DNA from: Pigmentiphaga sp. NML080357 | GTDB taxonomy: Bacteria > Pseudomonadota > Gammaproteobacteria > Burkholderiales > Burkholderiaceae_B | Direction of reading: 5' to 3' | DNA length: 64,000 nt | Assembly (NCBI RefSeq): GCF_002188465.1 | Contig: NZ_NINW01000008.1 | Span: 1 to 64,000 of the forward strand | Shown here: positions 41,210 through 47,920 of the stretch, piece after piece | Position numbering within the stretch: the stretch's first letter is position 1 | How the letters are laid out: each line of letters opens with the position of its first letter | Notes under the pieces: generated by a model | Told to the model about the DNA's origin: nothing | The model's input: the letters and a program-made list of their open reading frames with translations, nothing else | Database searches by the model: none | Made by a program: the position numbers and the translations under genes

Positions 41210-41472
41210 CAAACCTCTCCCAGGTCGCACAGGCCATAGGCCGAGGCGCACGCCGTCGGCTCGATCAGGTCGGCCGGCATGTCGAACTGGCGACCGCCGC
41301 GCGACGTGCGCGACCACTCCACGGCCTTCCAGATGTTGTTCCGGGCGAAGATGTCCGAGTCGATATCGCAGAAGATGGCGACGATACGGGCGCGCCCGAA
41401 GCGGGCAATAGCCATCAACAGGGTGGCGGCGCTGCCCTTGCCGCCGGAGACGCTGACGACGTGGAAAATCAT
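41209..41472 (-). CDS. Clipped PP-loop (PAPS reductase-like) protein
   Basis: 87 residues. The N-terminus has the PP-loop, VSVSGGKGSAATLLMAIARF, followed by the first strand/helix of the family (RIVAIFCDIDSDIFARN). In active PAPS reductase-like enzymes the loop is usually SGGKDS, so the Asp is replaced by Gly. Family members are about 200-300 residues; here the rest is absent and the frame ends at the methyltransferase start. Either a degenerate remnant or a short regulatory nucleotide-binding protein. Confidence 0.6.
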   Translation of the reverse strand: MIFHVVSVSGGKGSAATLLMAIARFGRARIVAIFCDIDSDIFARNNIWKAVEWSRTSRGGRQFDMPADLIEPTACASAYGLCDLGEV

Positions 41473-41846
41473 GCAGCAGCCTCCGTGCCGCTACCCGGCG
41501 CGTACAGGCGTCCGCCGGCCGTGCCGTGGCCGCGCACGCGGGCGCAGGCGCCCACCACGCGGATGTCACCCTGGCGGATGGCCTTGGCGTAGATCGCGCC
41601 GAAAGCGCGGTCGTCCTTCGGAGTGATGCCGGCGGCGCGGGCGGCCATCGTCACCTGTTCGCCGGGCACGCTGCCCAGCCGGGCGGATTGCTCGCGCACG
41701 TAGGCCACGATGAACGTGTAGGCCCGCGCGCTGAAACTCGGGTCGGTCGAGGTAGCCGCATCCAGGGCAAGCTGCATCTGTTCCTCGCCCAGGCGGCGGG
41801 CGGTCGCGGCGCGCTGCGCGTGCGGCGGGGCGATGACGGCGCTCAC
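41469..41846 (-). CDS. Conserved early protein of unknown function
   Basis: 125 residues, Ala/Arg-rich. The middle (FIVAYVREQSARLGSVPGEQ, TPKDDRAFGAIYAKAIRQGD) resembles a small winged-helix module often seen upstream of phage replication genes. It overlaps neighbouring genes by ATGA on both sides. Function unknown. Confidence 0.6.
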   Translation of the reverse strand: MSAVIAPPHAQRAATARRLGEEQMQLALDAATSTDPSFSARAYTFIVAYVREQSARLGSVPGEQVTMAARAAGITPKDDRAFGAIYAKAIRQGDIRVVGACARVRGHGTAGGRLYAPGSGTEAAA

Positions 41847-42307
41847 AAGGCACCTCCCCGGATGGATTGCAGCAGCTCGCCGGTCGCCTTCATCAGCGCC
41901 AGCAGCAGCGGTTCGAGGGCGCGGCGCTCGTCGGCGCAGAACCGGCCATCCTTCGCGGCCTCGGAACCCACGCCCAGCAACTCCGACGCCGACGACACCA
42001 GCGACAGGAACAGGCGCACAGCCTCGGCCGGCTCGCGCGGCTCCAGCTCGAAGTCCATCGGCACTTGGCCAACGAGGTGCGCCAGCGCGAACACGGTGCG
42101 CCGGGCCTGGGCCACGATGACGATTTCGAGGATGACGCCGAAGCTGGGCGGCGGCGCGTCGTGGTCGGGGTTGATGCCGTTCGCCAGCGTGTTCCCGTTC
42201 ATGCCCATCGCTTCCGCGATGGCACGAACGCCGCCGGGGTATTCCTTGGCATCCGCCTGAAGCGCCAGGAACAGCGCGCGATGGACTTGCTTGATGGGTT
42301 TACGCAT
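41843..42307 (-). CDS. CII-like regulator (CP76 family)
   Basis: 154 residues from ATG 42307, preceded by GAAAGGGCGTTCGTC. MRKPIKQVHRALFLALQADA, GGVRAIAEAMGMNGNTLANG and SFGVILEIVIVAQARRTVFA match the CP76/CII family that helps set lysis-lysogeny decisions in P2-like and other phages. It is the first gene after the cro cluster and HNH insertion. The 95-base leader upstream holds no other gene. Confidence 0.75.
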   Translation of the reverse strand: MRKPIKQVHRALFLALQADAKEYPGGVRAIAEAMGMNGNTLANGINPDHDAPPPSFGVILEIVIVAQARRTVFALAHLVGQVPMDFELEPREPAEAVRLFLSLVSSASELLGVGSEAAKDGRFCADERRALEPLLLALMKATGELLQSIRGGAL

Positions 42308-42402
42308 GACGAACGCCCTTTCAGATTCGCCTACCGCCAGCCCGGCGGACGGCGGAGACTTGCTGCATGGAAAAGTTGATGAAAACCACAGCGCGCTACC
42401 TT

Positions 42403-43002
42403 TCACGCACCGAGACTGGTGCGAAGGGAAGGCATGAACAGGCGGTCATTGACCGGCCAGCCGCTTCGAAGCCTGCAATGGACAAGGTGGGCGCTGACGC
42501 CGCGCTCCGCGCATACCTCGCCGAGAACGCGAGTGCGCCCGTCGATTTCGATGGTTGCGGTGATGCGGCGATTGCGCGTCTGCTCGACCGGCGTAGCCCA
42601 GCGGCAGTTGCCGGGTTCGTAGTTGCCGTTCGTGTTGTTGCGCTCCAGCGTCAGGCCGTCCGGGCACTCGCCCATGTCGGCCAGGAAGTTCTCGAAGCGG
42701 CTCCAGGCGTCGCAAACAGTGATGCTGCGCCCGCCGTAGTTCTCGTAATTGACGGCGCGCGGGTTGAAGCAGCGGCGGCGCATCGACTCCCACGCCTTGT
42801 AGGTGCGCGTCTTCTTCATGCCGTGGGTCTTGTTGCCCCGGCCCATGCTCGCCGTGCGCTCCCGAGCGAGACACCCGCAGCTACGGGTATTGCCGCTCCG
42901 AAGGGAGTAGATCGAGACGATGCGTTTGGTGCCGCAGGCGCAGGTGCAATGCACCTTGCTCCCTTCGACGGAATCAACGGTGAGACGACCGAATACCTGC
43001 AT
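42403..43002 (-). CDS. HNH homing-type endonuclease
   Basis: 199 residues from ATG 43002, preceded by AAAGGAGCGAGCC. N-terminal zinc-finger-like start (CTCACGTKRIVSIYSLRSGN, SCGC), then TYKAWESMRRRCFNPRAVNY, CDAWSRFENFLADMGECPDG and LTLERNNTNGNYEPGNCRWA with the HNH-like Asn/Arg core. The C-terminus is a small HTH. This composition is typical of mobile phage HNH proteins. It splits the cro-cII interval and is likely a late arrival. Confidence 0.85.
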   Translation of the reverse strand: MQVFGRLTVDSVEGSKVHCTCACGTKRIVSIYSLRSGNTRSCGCLARERTASMGRGNKTHGMKKTRTYKAWESMRRRCFNPRAVNYENYGGRSITVCDAWSRFENFLADMGECPDGLTLERNNTNGNYEPGNCRWATPVEQTRNRRITATIEIDGRTRVLGEVCAERGVSAHLVHCRLRSGWPVNDRLFMPSLRTSLGA

Positions 43003-43016
43003 GGCTCGCTCCTTTC

Positions 43017-43151
43017 TCAAACATCCAAGGGGCCGATCTGGATGCGCTCGTCCTTGGCGTCCTGTTCGGGCGCGGGCGCATGGCTTTCCTGGGCCGTATC
43101 CGGCTGCCGGGCGGTGCGTTCGGTTTGGCTGGTGGTCTTTGCTTCAGGCAT
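43017..43151 (-). CDS. 44-residue early protein of unknown function
   Basis: ATG 43151 overlaps the cro-like stop by 8 bases and the stop is 14 bases before the HNH start. MPEAKTTSQTERTARQPDTA is hydrophilic and the C-terminus is acidic (EQDAKDERIQIGPLDV). It may be a small early regulator; no family recognised. Confidence 0.5.
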   Translation of the reverse strand: MPEAKTTSQTERTARQPDTAQESHAPAPEQDAKDERIQIGPLDV

Positions 43152-43389
43152 CGGTTGCCTCCTTGGCCTTCGTGTTGGCACCGCGCAGGTACGCCCAATC
43201 CACGTCGGGGCGCAATTCCTCGCACGTCACCTCGCCGGAGGTGGCTTTCTCGATTGCAGGGCAGCGTTCAGCCGGGATGGGACGGCGGCCGTTGGCCCAC
43301 TGCGAGACGAGCACAGGGGTAACGCCAATGGCGCGCCCCAGGGATGCGGCCCGCCCGCGCTGCTTGTCGATGTAGGTTTTCAGGTTCAT
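43144..43389 (-). CDS. cro: Cro-like repressor (YdaS-type helix-turn-helix)
   Basis: 81 residues. MNLKTYIDKQRGRAASLGRA, IGVTPVLVSQWANGRRPIPA and RCPAIEKATSGEVTCEELRP are typical of small Cro/YdaS DNA-binding proteins. It is divergent from the LexA-like repressor, with three operator-like palindromes between them. ATG 43389 lies 30 bases from the predicted -10 box. It probably opposes CI and starts the left operon. Confidence 0.8.
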   Translation of the reverse strand: MNLKTYIDKQRGRAASLGRAIGVTPVLVSQWANGRRPIPAERCPAIEKATSGEVTCEELRPDVDWAYLRGANTKAKEATDA

Positions 43390-43419
43390 TCCGGTACATG
43401 CCTGTCTGACTCAGAATGA

Positions 43420-43447
43420 ATGATAGCACGGTGCTACGTAAACACAA
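43420..43447 (-). promoter_or_regulatory. Left-arm promoter (cro operon)
   Basis: Minus strand -35 TTGTGT (43447-43442), 16-base spacer, -10 TATCAT (43425-43420). Operator 1 covers the end of the spacer and the first bases of the -10 box, the same geometry as at the right-arm promoter. Its occupancy by CI would shut off the left operon. Confidence 0.6.
43424..43436. promoter_or_regulatory. Operator 1 of the switch region
   Basis: Perfect palindrome TAGCAC-G-GTGCTA overlapping the cro-operon -10 box. It serves as the consensus for the set of six. Confidence 0.75.
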
Positions 43448-43460
43448 TAGCTCCGTGCGT
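43448..43460. promoter_or_regulatory. Operator 2 of the switch region
   Basis: TAGCTCCGTGCGT matches the palindrome at 9 of 13 positions and starts exactly 24 bases after operator 1. Confidence 0.5.
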
Positions 43461-43471
43461 CTTCCAATTGT

Positions 43472-43484
43472 TAGCAATGCGCTA
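43472..43484. promoter_or_regulatory. Operator 3 of the switch region
   Basis: TAGCAATGCGCTA matches the palindrome at 10 of 13 positions and starts exactly 24 bases after operator 2. It lies just upstream of the cI start, where it could control the repressor's own promoter. Confidence 0.55.
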
Positions 43485-43497
43485 TGCAATGATCGCC

Positions 43498-44232
43498 ATG
43501 AAGACGATTGAAGAAATCCGGCACGACTGGCTATCCAGGCTCATCGAGAAGCACGGCACCGTGGCCGCACTGAATGAGGCGTTGGGCCGCGCGCGCACCG
43601 ATGCGACCCTGTTGCAGATCAAGAACCAAGCCCCGAACACGCGATCAGGGAAGCCCCGCAACATGGGGAGCGACCTGGCGCGCGAGATAGAGGAAAAGCT
43701 CGGCCTGGAGCGAGGGATGCTGGACAACCAGATCAGCGCCTTGCCGCCGGTCTTCACGGCCGCGCAATCAACGCCGGCGCCCGGATATGTCCGGTTCGAC
43801 CGGCTCGATGTTCAGGCCGCCGCCGGCGGCGGCCAGCTTGCGAATGAATACCCCGAAGTCGTAGAACAGATCGACGTTCTCGAACGATGGGCGCGAGAGC
43901 ACTTCGACGGGATGTTATTCAGTCGCATCCGCGTTATCTCGGCGCGCGGCACCTCAATGTCGGGCACCATCGAAAATGGCGATGTCCTATTTGTCGATGT
44001 GTCGGTAAATCACTACGACTCGGAGGCTGTTTATGTGATCGCCAGGCCAGATGTCGGGGTGCAGGTAAAGCGCCTCCAAATGATGGGAGGCGGCCGTCTC
44101 GCCATCCTTTCCGACAACCCCAAGAACATGCCGGAATACGTCGAAAAAGACGAAATGAACACCGTCAGGATATGCGGCCGCGTGCTGGCATCTTGGACGT
44201 TAAAACGACTTTGGATTGAATCGGCCGGCTAG
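43498..44232 (+). CDS. cI: CI/LexA-type phage repressor (S24 peptidase)
   Basis: 244 residues from ATG 43498; no ribosome-binding site is visible, so the transcript may be leaderless as in lambda PRM. The N-terminal DNA-binding part is RHDWLSRLIEKHGTVAALNE and TLLQIKNQAPNTRSG. Then A109-G110 in QAAAGGGQLA is a likely autocleavage bond. GTSMSGTIENGD carries catalytic Ser153, and VQVKRLQ carries Lys191. RecA-stimulated self-cleavage would induce the prophage. It is divergent from cro. Confidence 0.88.
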   Translation: MKTIEEIRHDWLSRLIEKHGTVAALNEALGRARTDATLLQIKNQAPNTRSGKPRNMGSDLAREIEEKLGLERGMLDNQISALPPVFTAAQSTPAPGYVRFDRLDVQAAAGGGQLANEYPEVVEQIDVLERWAREHFDGMLFSRIRVISARGTSMSGTIENGDVLFVDVSVNHYDSEAVYVIARPDVGVQVKRLQMMGGGRLAILSDNPKNMPEYVEKDEMNTVRICGRVLASWTLKRLWIESAG

Positions 44233-44281
44233 GGTCAGGTGCAAAATATAAAAACAACCGCACGCATCCTCTGGAGAAAAT

Positions 44282-44746
44282 ATGCTAATCGCTGTCACCA
44301 AAACCGCACGCTGGCTCTCTGTCGGCATCATCGCAGCCTTGACCCTTCCCGCCATAGCCCAGGCCGATACCACACTGCTGCCGGCGGATAGCATCTCCCA
44401 GATTGCCGGCGCCACCTTCCAGAACTACCAAATCGGCAACGTCAACCAAATGCTGGCCGAGGAAAACACATGCTGGGATGACGCCTCGCGTGAAAAGGGC
44501 AGCAACAAGCAAACCATCGTGGCAGCGTGCGCGTCGGCAGCGATGTCCGGGGCTTTCATTGAAGCAACCTACGCCAGAAGCCAGCGGCGCGGCAGCCACC
44601 CCCAATACACCGGCGACGCCGTGCGCGCCCGCATCCTGAAGAAGTCCGGCCTTTCAGAAGCTGAAACGCAGCGCATTTTAGAAACCACCGTGGAACCCAA
44701 CGTGCCCGCCATACTGGCCGGCCTCAAGGGCGCGGGAATGAGGTAG
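44282..44746 (+). CDS. Secreted protein of unknown function, cotranscribed with cI
   Basis: 154 residues with a clear signal peptide (KTARWLSVGIIAALTLPAIA then QA/D cleavage near residue 28). The mature part has two Cys (CWDD, ACASAAM) and a C-terminal TGDAVRARILKKSGLSEAE. ATG 44282 follows CTGGAGAAAAT. Its position in the repressor transcript suggests expression in the lysogen, as for lysogenic-conversion genes. Composition is less GC-rich than phage structural genes. Family not recognised. Confidence 0.7.
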   Translation: MLIAVTKTARWLSVGIIAALTLPAIAQADTTLLPADSISQIAGATFQNYQIGNVNQMLAEENTCWDDASREKGSNKQTIVAACASAAMSGAFIEATYARSQRRGSHPQYTGDAVRARILKKSGLSEAETQRILETTVEPNVPAILAGLKGAGMR

Positions 44747-44748
44747 AA

Positions 44749-45234
44749 ATGGTGAACCTGCCGCCCAACGAAGACGAGCCGCAAGACCGTTCCGACGAGC
44801 TTTTCAATCGCCTGCGCTTGCTGGGTTCGGCCGCTCGCACATGGCTCCAGTTCGACCGGGCGGAGCTGAAGCGTCGCGTGTGCGACAGGGTGATCGCGCA
44901 TTTCCGCGCCGCGCCGCCGCCAGAGCCGCGCGAGGGTATCGAAAACGGCTTGGCGTTCCTGGGGTTTCTCTTGCAGGAGGGCAGCGCGCACGGCCTATAC
45001 GACGCCACGATGCGGCAACTCGACAGGATGACCTTCAAGGCCGTCGCCGAGCTGGACGACGACGAGCAAGCGGTGTTGCTGCTGCCGATGGTGGACGTTG
45101 AAGACCTTGCCACCGATTGGGACGCGAGCGAATGGGCAAAGGTATTGCGCACGCGCCTTGTCCCCGAATGGGAAGATGAAATGCGCTCCATCGTCCTGCA
45201 CCGTGTTGAGCTGGCCCAAGCGCCGACCGCATGA
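44749..45234 (+). CDS. Lysogen-operon protein of unknown function
   Basis: 161 residues, acidic and helical: DELFNRLRLLGSAARTWLQF, RVCDRVIAHFRAAPPPEPRE, MTFKAVAELDDDEQAVLLLP. It starts two bases after the secreted-protein stop and overlaps the next gene by ATGA. Soluble, no known motif. Probably expressed with cI. Confidence 0.6.
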   Translation: MVNLPPNEDEPQDRSDELFNRLRLLGSAARTWLQFDRAELKRRVCDRVIAHFRAAPPPEPREGIENGLAFLGFLLQEGSAHGLYDATMRQLDRMTFKAVAELDDDEQAVLLLPMVDVEDLATDWDASEWAKVLRTRLVPEWEDEMRSIVLHRVELAQAPTA

Positions 45235-45476
45235 GGCGCTTCATGAAAAATGTGTGGGCCTACATTATCCGAGCGGTTCGCCGTTGCTATTACGGCCCGC
45301 AGCCAGATCGGCAAATCTTCAGGGGCATCGGCGTTCCAGATGGGATGCCGATCCCCCCTGCGCAGCGCCCCTCTGTGCTGCGTATAAAGCGGCTTTTACC
45401 TCGCTTGCTCCCCTTTCTGTTGGGTCTTTCTGCCATTGTGAGTGGCGTCGCTGCCGTGGTCGGCATGTTCCGGTAA
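45231..45476 (+). CDS. Small basic membrane protein, last gene of the cI operon
   Basis: 81 residues: a basic amphipathic start (MKNVWAYIIRAVRRCYYGPQ), a Pro-rich middle and a C-terminal hydrophobic helix (LLPFLLGLSAIVSGVAAVVG). Starts in an ATGA overlap. It overlaps the convergent gene 45396-45818 by 81 bases, so at most one of these two ends may be annotated correctly. Confidence 0.5.
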   Translation: MRRFMKNVWAYIIRAVRRCYYGPQPDRQIFRGIGVPDGMPIPPAQRPSVLRIKRLLPRLLPFLLGLSAIVSGVAAVVGMFR

Positions 45477-45818
45477 ATCCCCCCGAGAAACGACAATCAC
45501 CTTCTGCCCCCAATCGGGCATGACAATGAACTCGATGCCCCGCTCCCTGACGGGTTCGATCATCGCCTCCATCGAGGCGATCAGCGCAATCTGCTGATCG
45601 GCCGTCATGCCGTCCAGTGACGGTAGCATCAACACCGTATCCCCAGGCTGCAAGACCTCTACCTTGTCGGGTGGCAACAGCGGGCGCGCCCCCCAAGCCT
45701 CCCGATCTAGGCGCGCTTCCTTCCGCCTGTAGCGGATAGCCGCCGCCGAATTCCAGGCCCCAGCCACCAGGTTGAAGCCCAGGGCCACCAAGAGCGCCAA
45801 CGCCGTCCAGTCTTCCAT
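45396..45818 (-). CDS. Membrane-anchored protein of unknown function, opposite strand
   Basis: 140 residues from ATG 45818, preceded by GGAGATGGAAG. N-terminal hydrophobic segment (WTALALLVALGFNLVAGAWN), then a basic stretch and a soluble domain (VEVLQPGDTVLMLPSLDGMT, ERGIEFIVMPDWGQKVIVVS). It is isolated on the minus strand within the immunity region and faces the right-arm operators, which may also regulate it. The 3' end overlaps a convergent gene. Confidence 0.55.
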   Translation of the reverse strand: MEDWTALALLVALGFNLVAGAWNSAAAIRYRRKEARLDREAWGARPLLPPDKVEVLQPGDTVLMLPSLDGMTADQQIALIASMEAMIEPVRERGIEFIVMPDWGQKVIVVSRGDLPEHADHGSDATHNGRKTQQKGEQAR

Positions 45819-45831
45819 CTTCCATCTCCGC

Positions 45832-45861
45832 AAGCCCGGCACGTCGCCGGGCTTTTATTTT
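45832..45861 (+). terminator. Rho-independent terminator of the cI operon
   Basis: AAGCCCGGC-ACGTC-GCCGGGCTT followed by TTATTTT. The T-tract is on the plus strand, so it ends rightward transcription from cI before the right-arm promoter begins 25 bases later. Confidence 0.85.
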
Positions 45862-45872
45862 GCCTCGAAACT

Positions 45873-45885
45873 TAGCTTGGTGCTA
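45873..45885. promoter_or_regulatory. Right-arm operator A
   Basis: TAGCTTGGTGCTA, 11 of 13 matches to the switch-region palindrome, directly abutting the -35 box at 45886. Confidence 0.65.
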
Positions 45886-45913
45886 TTGACAAAAGAAAGC
45901 ACGGTGCTACTAT
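45886..45913 (+). promoter_or_regulatory. Right-arm promoter, sigma70 type
   Basis: TTGACA (45886-45891), 16-base spacer, TACTAT (45908-45913). This is the strongest consensus promoter in the window. Operators A and B bracket the -35 box and overlap the -10, so CI should repress it. Predicted start near 45920. Confidence 0.8.
45897..45909. promoter_or_regulatory. Right-arm operator B
   Basis: AAGCACGGTGCTA, 12 of 13 matches to the palindrome, exactly 24 bases after operator A and inside the promoter spacer. Confidence 0.7.
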
Positions 45914-45919
45914 TCATCT

Positions 45920-46449
45920 CACCAGAACACGCAACGACGCGCAGCGACATGCGCAGAAGTCGTAGCGTGGTGCTCTTTAACAACCTGCCGGATGAATAGA
46001 GGCGAGGCCCGCTCCCCGAGAGCGCGGCGCCAACCTCCTACGCCTGGGCGCGCGCCGTAGAAGCAAAAGCGCGCGAAATCCTGGCCTCCCTGGTGGAGCG
46101 GCCCGCGGGGGTCGTGACGAAGCCATAGGCCAGGTCGAAAGACGCCCACCCGTTCGTGGCGCAGGTAACGACGGGCAGAAAGACATGCAGTACCCCCGGC
46201 AGCCGGTCGAGGCAAGGCCAGAGCCGGCGCCCGTTTTCACGGGCAACGCGCAGGGGGCGCGGCGCGCGCACCGAGTCGCATCAATGCCGCAAAGAAGCCC
46301 GGTAGGTCGGGCCGGTTGGGCAGACGTAAGCCCCGCAATGGTGAGCCGAAAGCGCCATGACAGCCTGAGAGAAGGCACACCTCGAACAGCCGCGCACACC
46401 AGCGCGGCAACGCGGCCCGCGCCAGGGCAATCCCCCGAAGGACACCGAC
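45920..46449 (+). ncRNA. Gene-free, hairpin-rich leader RNA of the right-arm transcript
   Basis: Between the predicted transcription start and the first gene lie about 530 bases without a credible gene. Open frames here are short, arginine-rich and lack ribosome-binding sites. Local hairpins visible on the plus strand include CGCTC-CCCGA-GAGCG, CTACG...CGTAG, CCCGT-TTTC-ACGGG and GCCCG-GTAGGT-CGGGC, and a GAAA-capped stem (GTC-GAAA-GAC). This could be an antitermination leader, a regulatory or packaging RNA. It is described as a candidate only. Confidence 0.45.
45963..45975. promoter_or_regulatory. Right-arm operator C (distal)
   Basis: TAGCGTGGTGCTC, 10 of 13 matches, 66 bases after operator B and within the transcribed leader. 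It is out of the 24-base register, so it may be a looping or roadblock site, or chance. Confidence 0.4.
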
Positions 46450-46803
46450 ATGGACATCCAAATCCGCACTGCCGGTATCGGCAAGTGGCCTGTCGTTCGC
46501 GCGATGGGCCATGACGTGACGCTGAACCTGTACGGCAGAACGAGCCTGCTGCTCGACCTGCTGTACCGCGCCGGGATGCTGCCCAGCGTCTCGGCCTACG
46601 GCAAGGAAGGTTCCGACGCCCTGTTCATCAACGGCGAGAACCTGGGCACGACCGATCAGACCGTCCAGTTCGGTATCTGGCGGATGGTCGAGAGCTACCG
46701 CACAAGCGGCTACCTGTTCGACGACGACTTCGCGCTTGTCATGCGCGCCGTCGGCGTGGAGCCGGACGCCGACGAAGAACAGGCCGCCGCCGAGCCGGCG
46801 TAG
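46450..46803 (+). CDS. First right-arm gene, unknown function
   Basis: 117 residues from ATG 46450, preceded by GAAGGACACCGAC. Begins MDIQIRTAGIGKWPVVRAMG; VTLNLYGRTSLLLDLLYRAG and FGIWRMVESYRTSGYLFDDD follow, ending in a disordered acidic/Ala tail. It directly precedes the lectin-fold gene; it is not a recognisable DGR accessory (Avd-type) protein, which would be a four-helix bundle. Confidence 0.65.
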   Translation: MDIQIRTAGIGKWPVVRAMGHDVTLNLYGRTSLLLDLLYRAGMLPSVSAYGKEGSDALFINGENLGTTDQTVQFGIWRMVESYRTSGYLFDDDFALVMRAVGVEPDADEEQAAAEPA

Positions 46804-46838
46804 GCCACCCCTCCCAAGCAAGCAAGAAAGGAATCCTC

Positions 46839-47816
46839 ATGAGCCACATCATCGGCATCATCATCGGCAAGGCGCTGGGCAACTGGCAGCGCATCGACGC
46901 CGAGGGCAACAGCATCGCGCCGGCCGCCGGCGACTTCGACGCCCACCCGACCTACGCCGGCATCGCCGACGAGGTGATCGACGGCCAGCACCTGGTGCGC
47001 GTGCCGGCCTTCTACTACCGCGCCGGCGCCGTGCCCACCGGCGAGCACGCGGGCAAAAAGGCGCTGTGGGTCAGCCCCGAACCCGCGCCCGGCTTCGAGC
47101 TGCACCCCGCGTTCCGCCACCACGGAGCCGAGCTGGCCCAGTTCCACGTCGGGAAGTTCCAGGGCACGCCGGACGGCGACGACAAGCTGGGCAGCCAGCC
47201 CGGCCTGAAGCCGTTGGCCTCCATCAACTTCCCGACCATGCAGGCGCGCGCCGCCGCGCGTGGCGAGGGCTGGATGCTCTGGAGCATCTACCAGCTCGCG
47301 GCCATCCAGGCGCTGCTGCTGATCGAACTGGGCACGCCGGACGCGCAGCAGGCCATCGGCGACGGCAACGTGAATGGCGGCGGCGTACGTGCGGTCGATG
47401 ACGAAACTGTGGCCCAGGCCACCTGGCGCGGCATCGTCGGCCTGTGGGGCAACGTCTGGCAGATGGTCGATGGCTTGCAGACCAATGCCGACAGCGAATA
47501 CCGCATCTGGGCCACCGACGGCAGCCAGACCTACGTGGAAACCGATGTCGAGGCGCCGGGCGATGGCTGGTTCCGCCGCCGCGCCACCGACCGCGATGCC
47601 GGTTTCGACCTGGGCGCGGTGTTCTTGCCCGCCACGACGCGCGACGACCGCGACGAATCGGCCTTCGGCGACTACTTCTGGAGCTACCCGAACGCCGTGG
47701 CGTACCACGGCGGCCCTTGGGGCGACGGCCAGAACGCCGGCGCCTTCCTTCTCGACGTCAGCAACGACGCGGAGGTCTCGGCCTCCGACGTCGGTGGCCG
47801 CCTCGCAAAGGTGTAG
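46839..47816 (+). CDS. C-type-lectin/FGE-fold protein resembling DGR target proteins
   Basis: 325 residues from ATG 46839 (AAAGGAATCCTC). A phage-type N-terminus (VPAFYYRAGAVP, HAGKKALWVS) leads into the lectin fold: MLWSIYQLAAIQALLLIELG, GIVGLWGNVWQMVDGLQTNA. The C-terminus shows the layout of DGR-variable proteins such as BPP-1 Mtd: SAFGDYFWSYPNAVAYHGGP, then WGDGQNAGAFLLDVSNDAEV and SASDVGGRLAKV. The likely variable segment is about 47670-47810. No reverse transcriptase or template repeat is visible in the window. Likely receptor binding, but it lies in the early-arm operon, away from tail genes. Confidence 0.7.
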   Translation: MSHIIGIIIGKALGNWQRIDAEGNSIAPAAGDFDAHPTYAGIADEVIDGQHLVRVPAFYYRAGAVPTGEHAGKKALWVSPEPAPGFELHPAFRHHGAELAQFHVGKFQGTPDGDDKLGSQPGLKPLASINFPTMQARAAARGEGWMLWSIYQLAAIQALLLIELGTPDAQQAIGDGNVNGGGVRAVDDETVAQATWRGIVGLWGNVWQMVDGLQTNADSEYRIWATDGSQTYVETDVEAPGDGWFRRRATDRDAGFDLGAVFLPATTRDDRDESAFGDYFWSYPNAVAYHGGPWGDGQNAGAFLLDVSNDAEVSASDVGGRLAKV

Positions 47817-47848
47817 TGCCCTCTGTGGCTTGTGTCATGTCCGGGGCA

Positions 47849-47865
47849 GGCCCGCCGAGCGGGCC
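47849..47865 (+). promoter_or_regulatory. Hairpin 1 downstream of the lectin-fold gene
   Basis: GGCCCGC-CGA-GCGGGCC, a perfect 7-bp stem 33 bases after the stop codon and with no T-tract. In DGRs a hairpin downstream of the variable repeat supports retrohoming, so the position is suggestive. Confidence 0.5.
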
Positions 47866-47871
47866 GCCCCA

Positions 47872-47899
47872 AGCGCCCCGCCAGGGGCGCTTTCGATTT
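47872..47899 (+). terminator. Hairpin 2, terminator-like, downstream of the lectin-fold gene
   Basis: AGCGCCCC-GCCA-GGGGCGCT, a perfect 8-bp stem with a 4-base loop, followed by TTCGATTT. It could attenuate right-arm transcription after the lectin gene, or act as a DGR-type target hairpin. Confidence 0.55.
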
Positions 47900-47920
47900 C
47901 CCCCTGAAAGGAGCGCATCC

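Noticed and set aside
46185-46514. A 109-codon frame inside the leader RNA overlapping the first right-arm gene
   Set aside because: Arg/Pro/Thr-rich product, no ribosome-binding site, overlaps the better-supported gene at 46450. A short coding role is not fully excluded.
46839-47900. A complete diversity-generating retroelement
   Set aside because: No reverse transcriptase, Avd protein or template repeat can be seen in the window, so only the target-like protein is reported.
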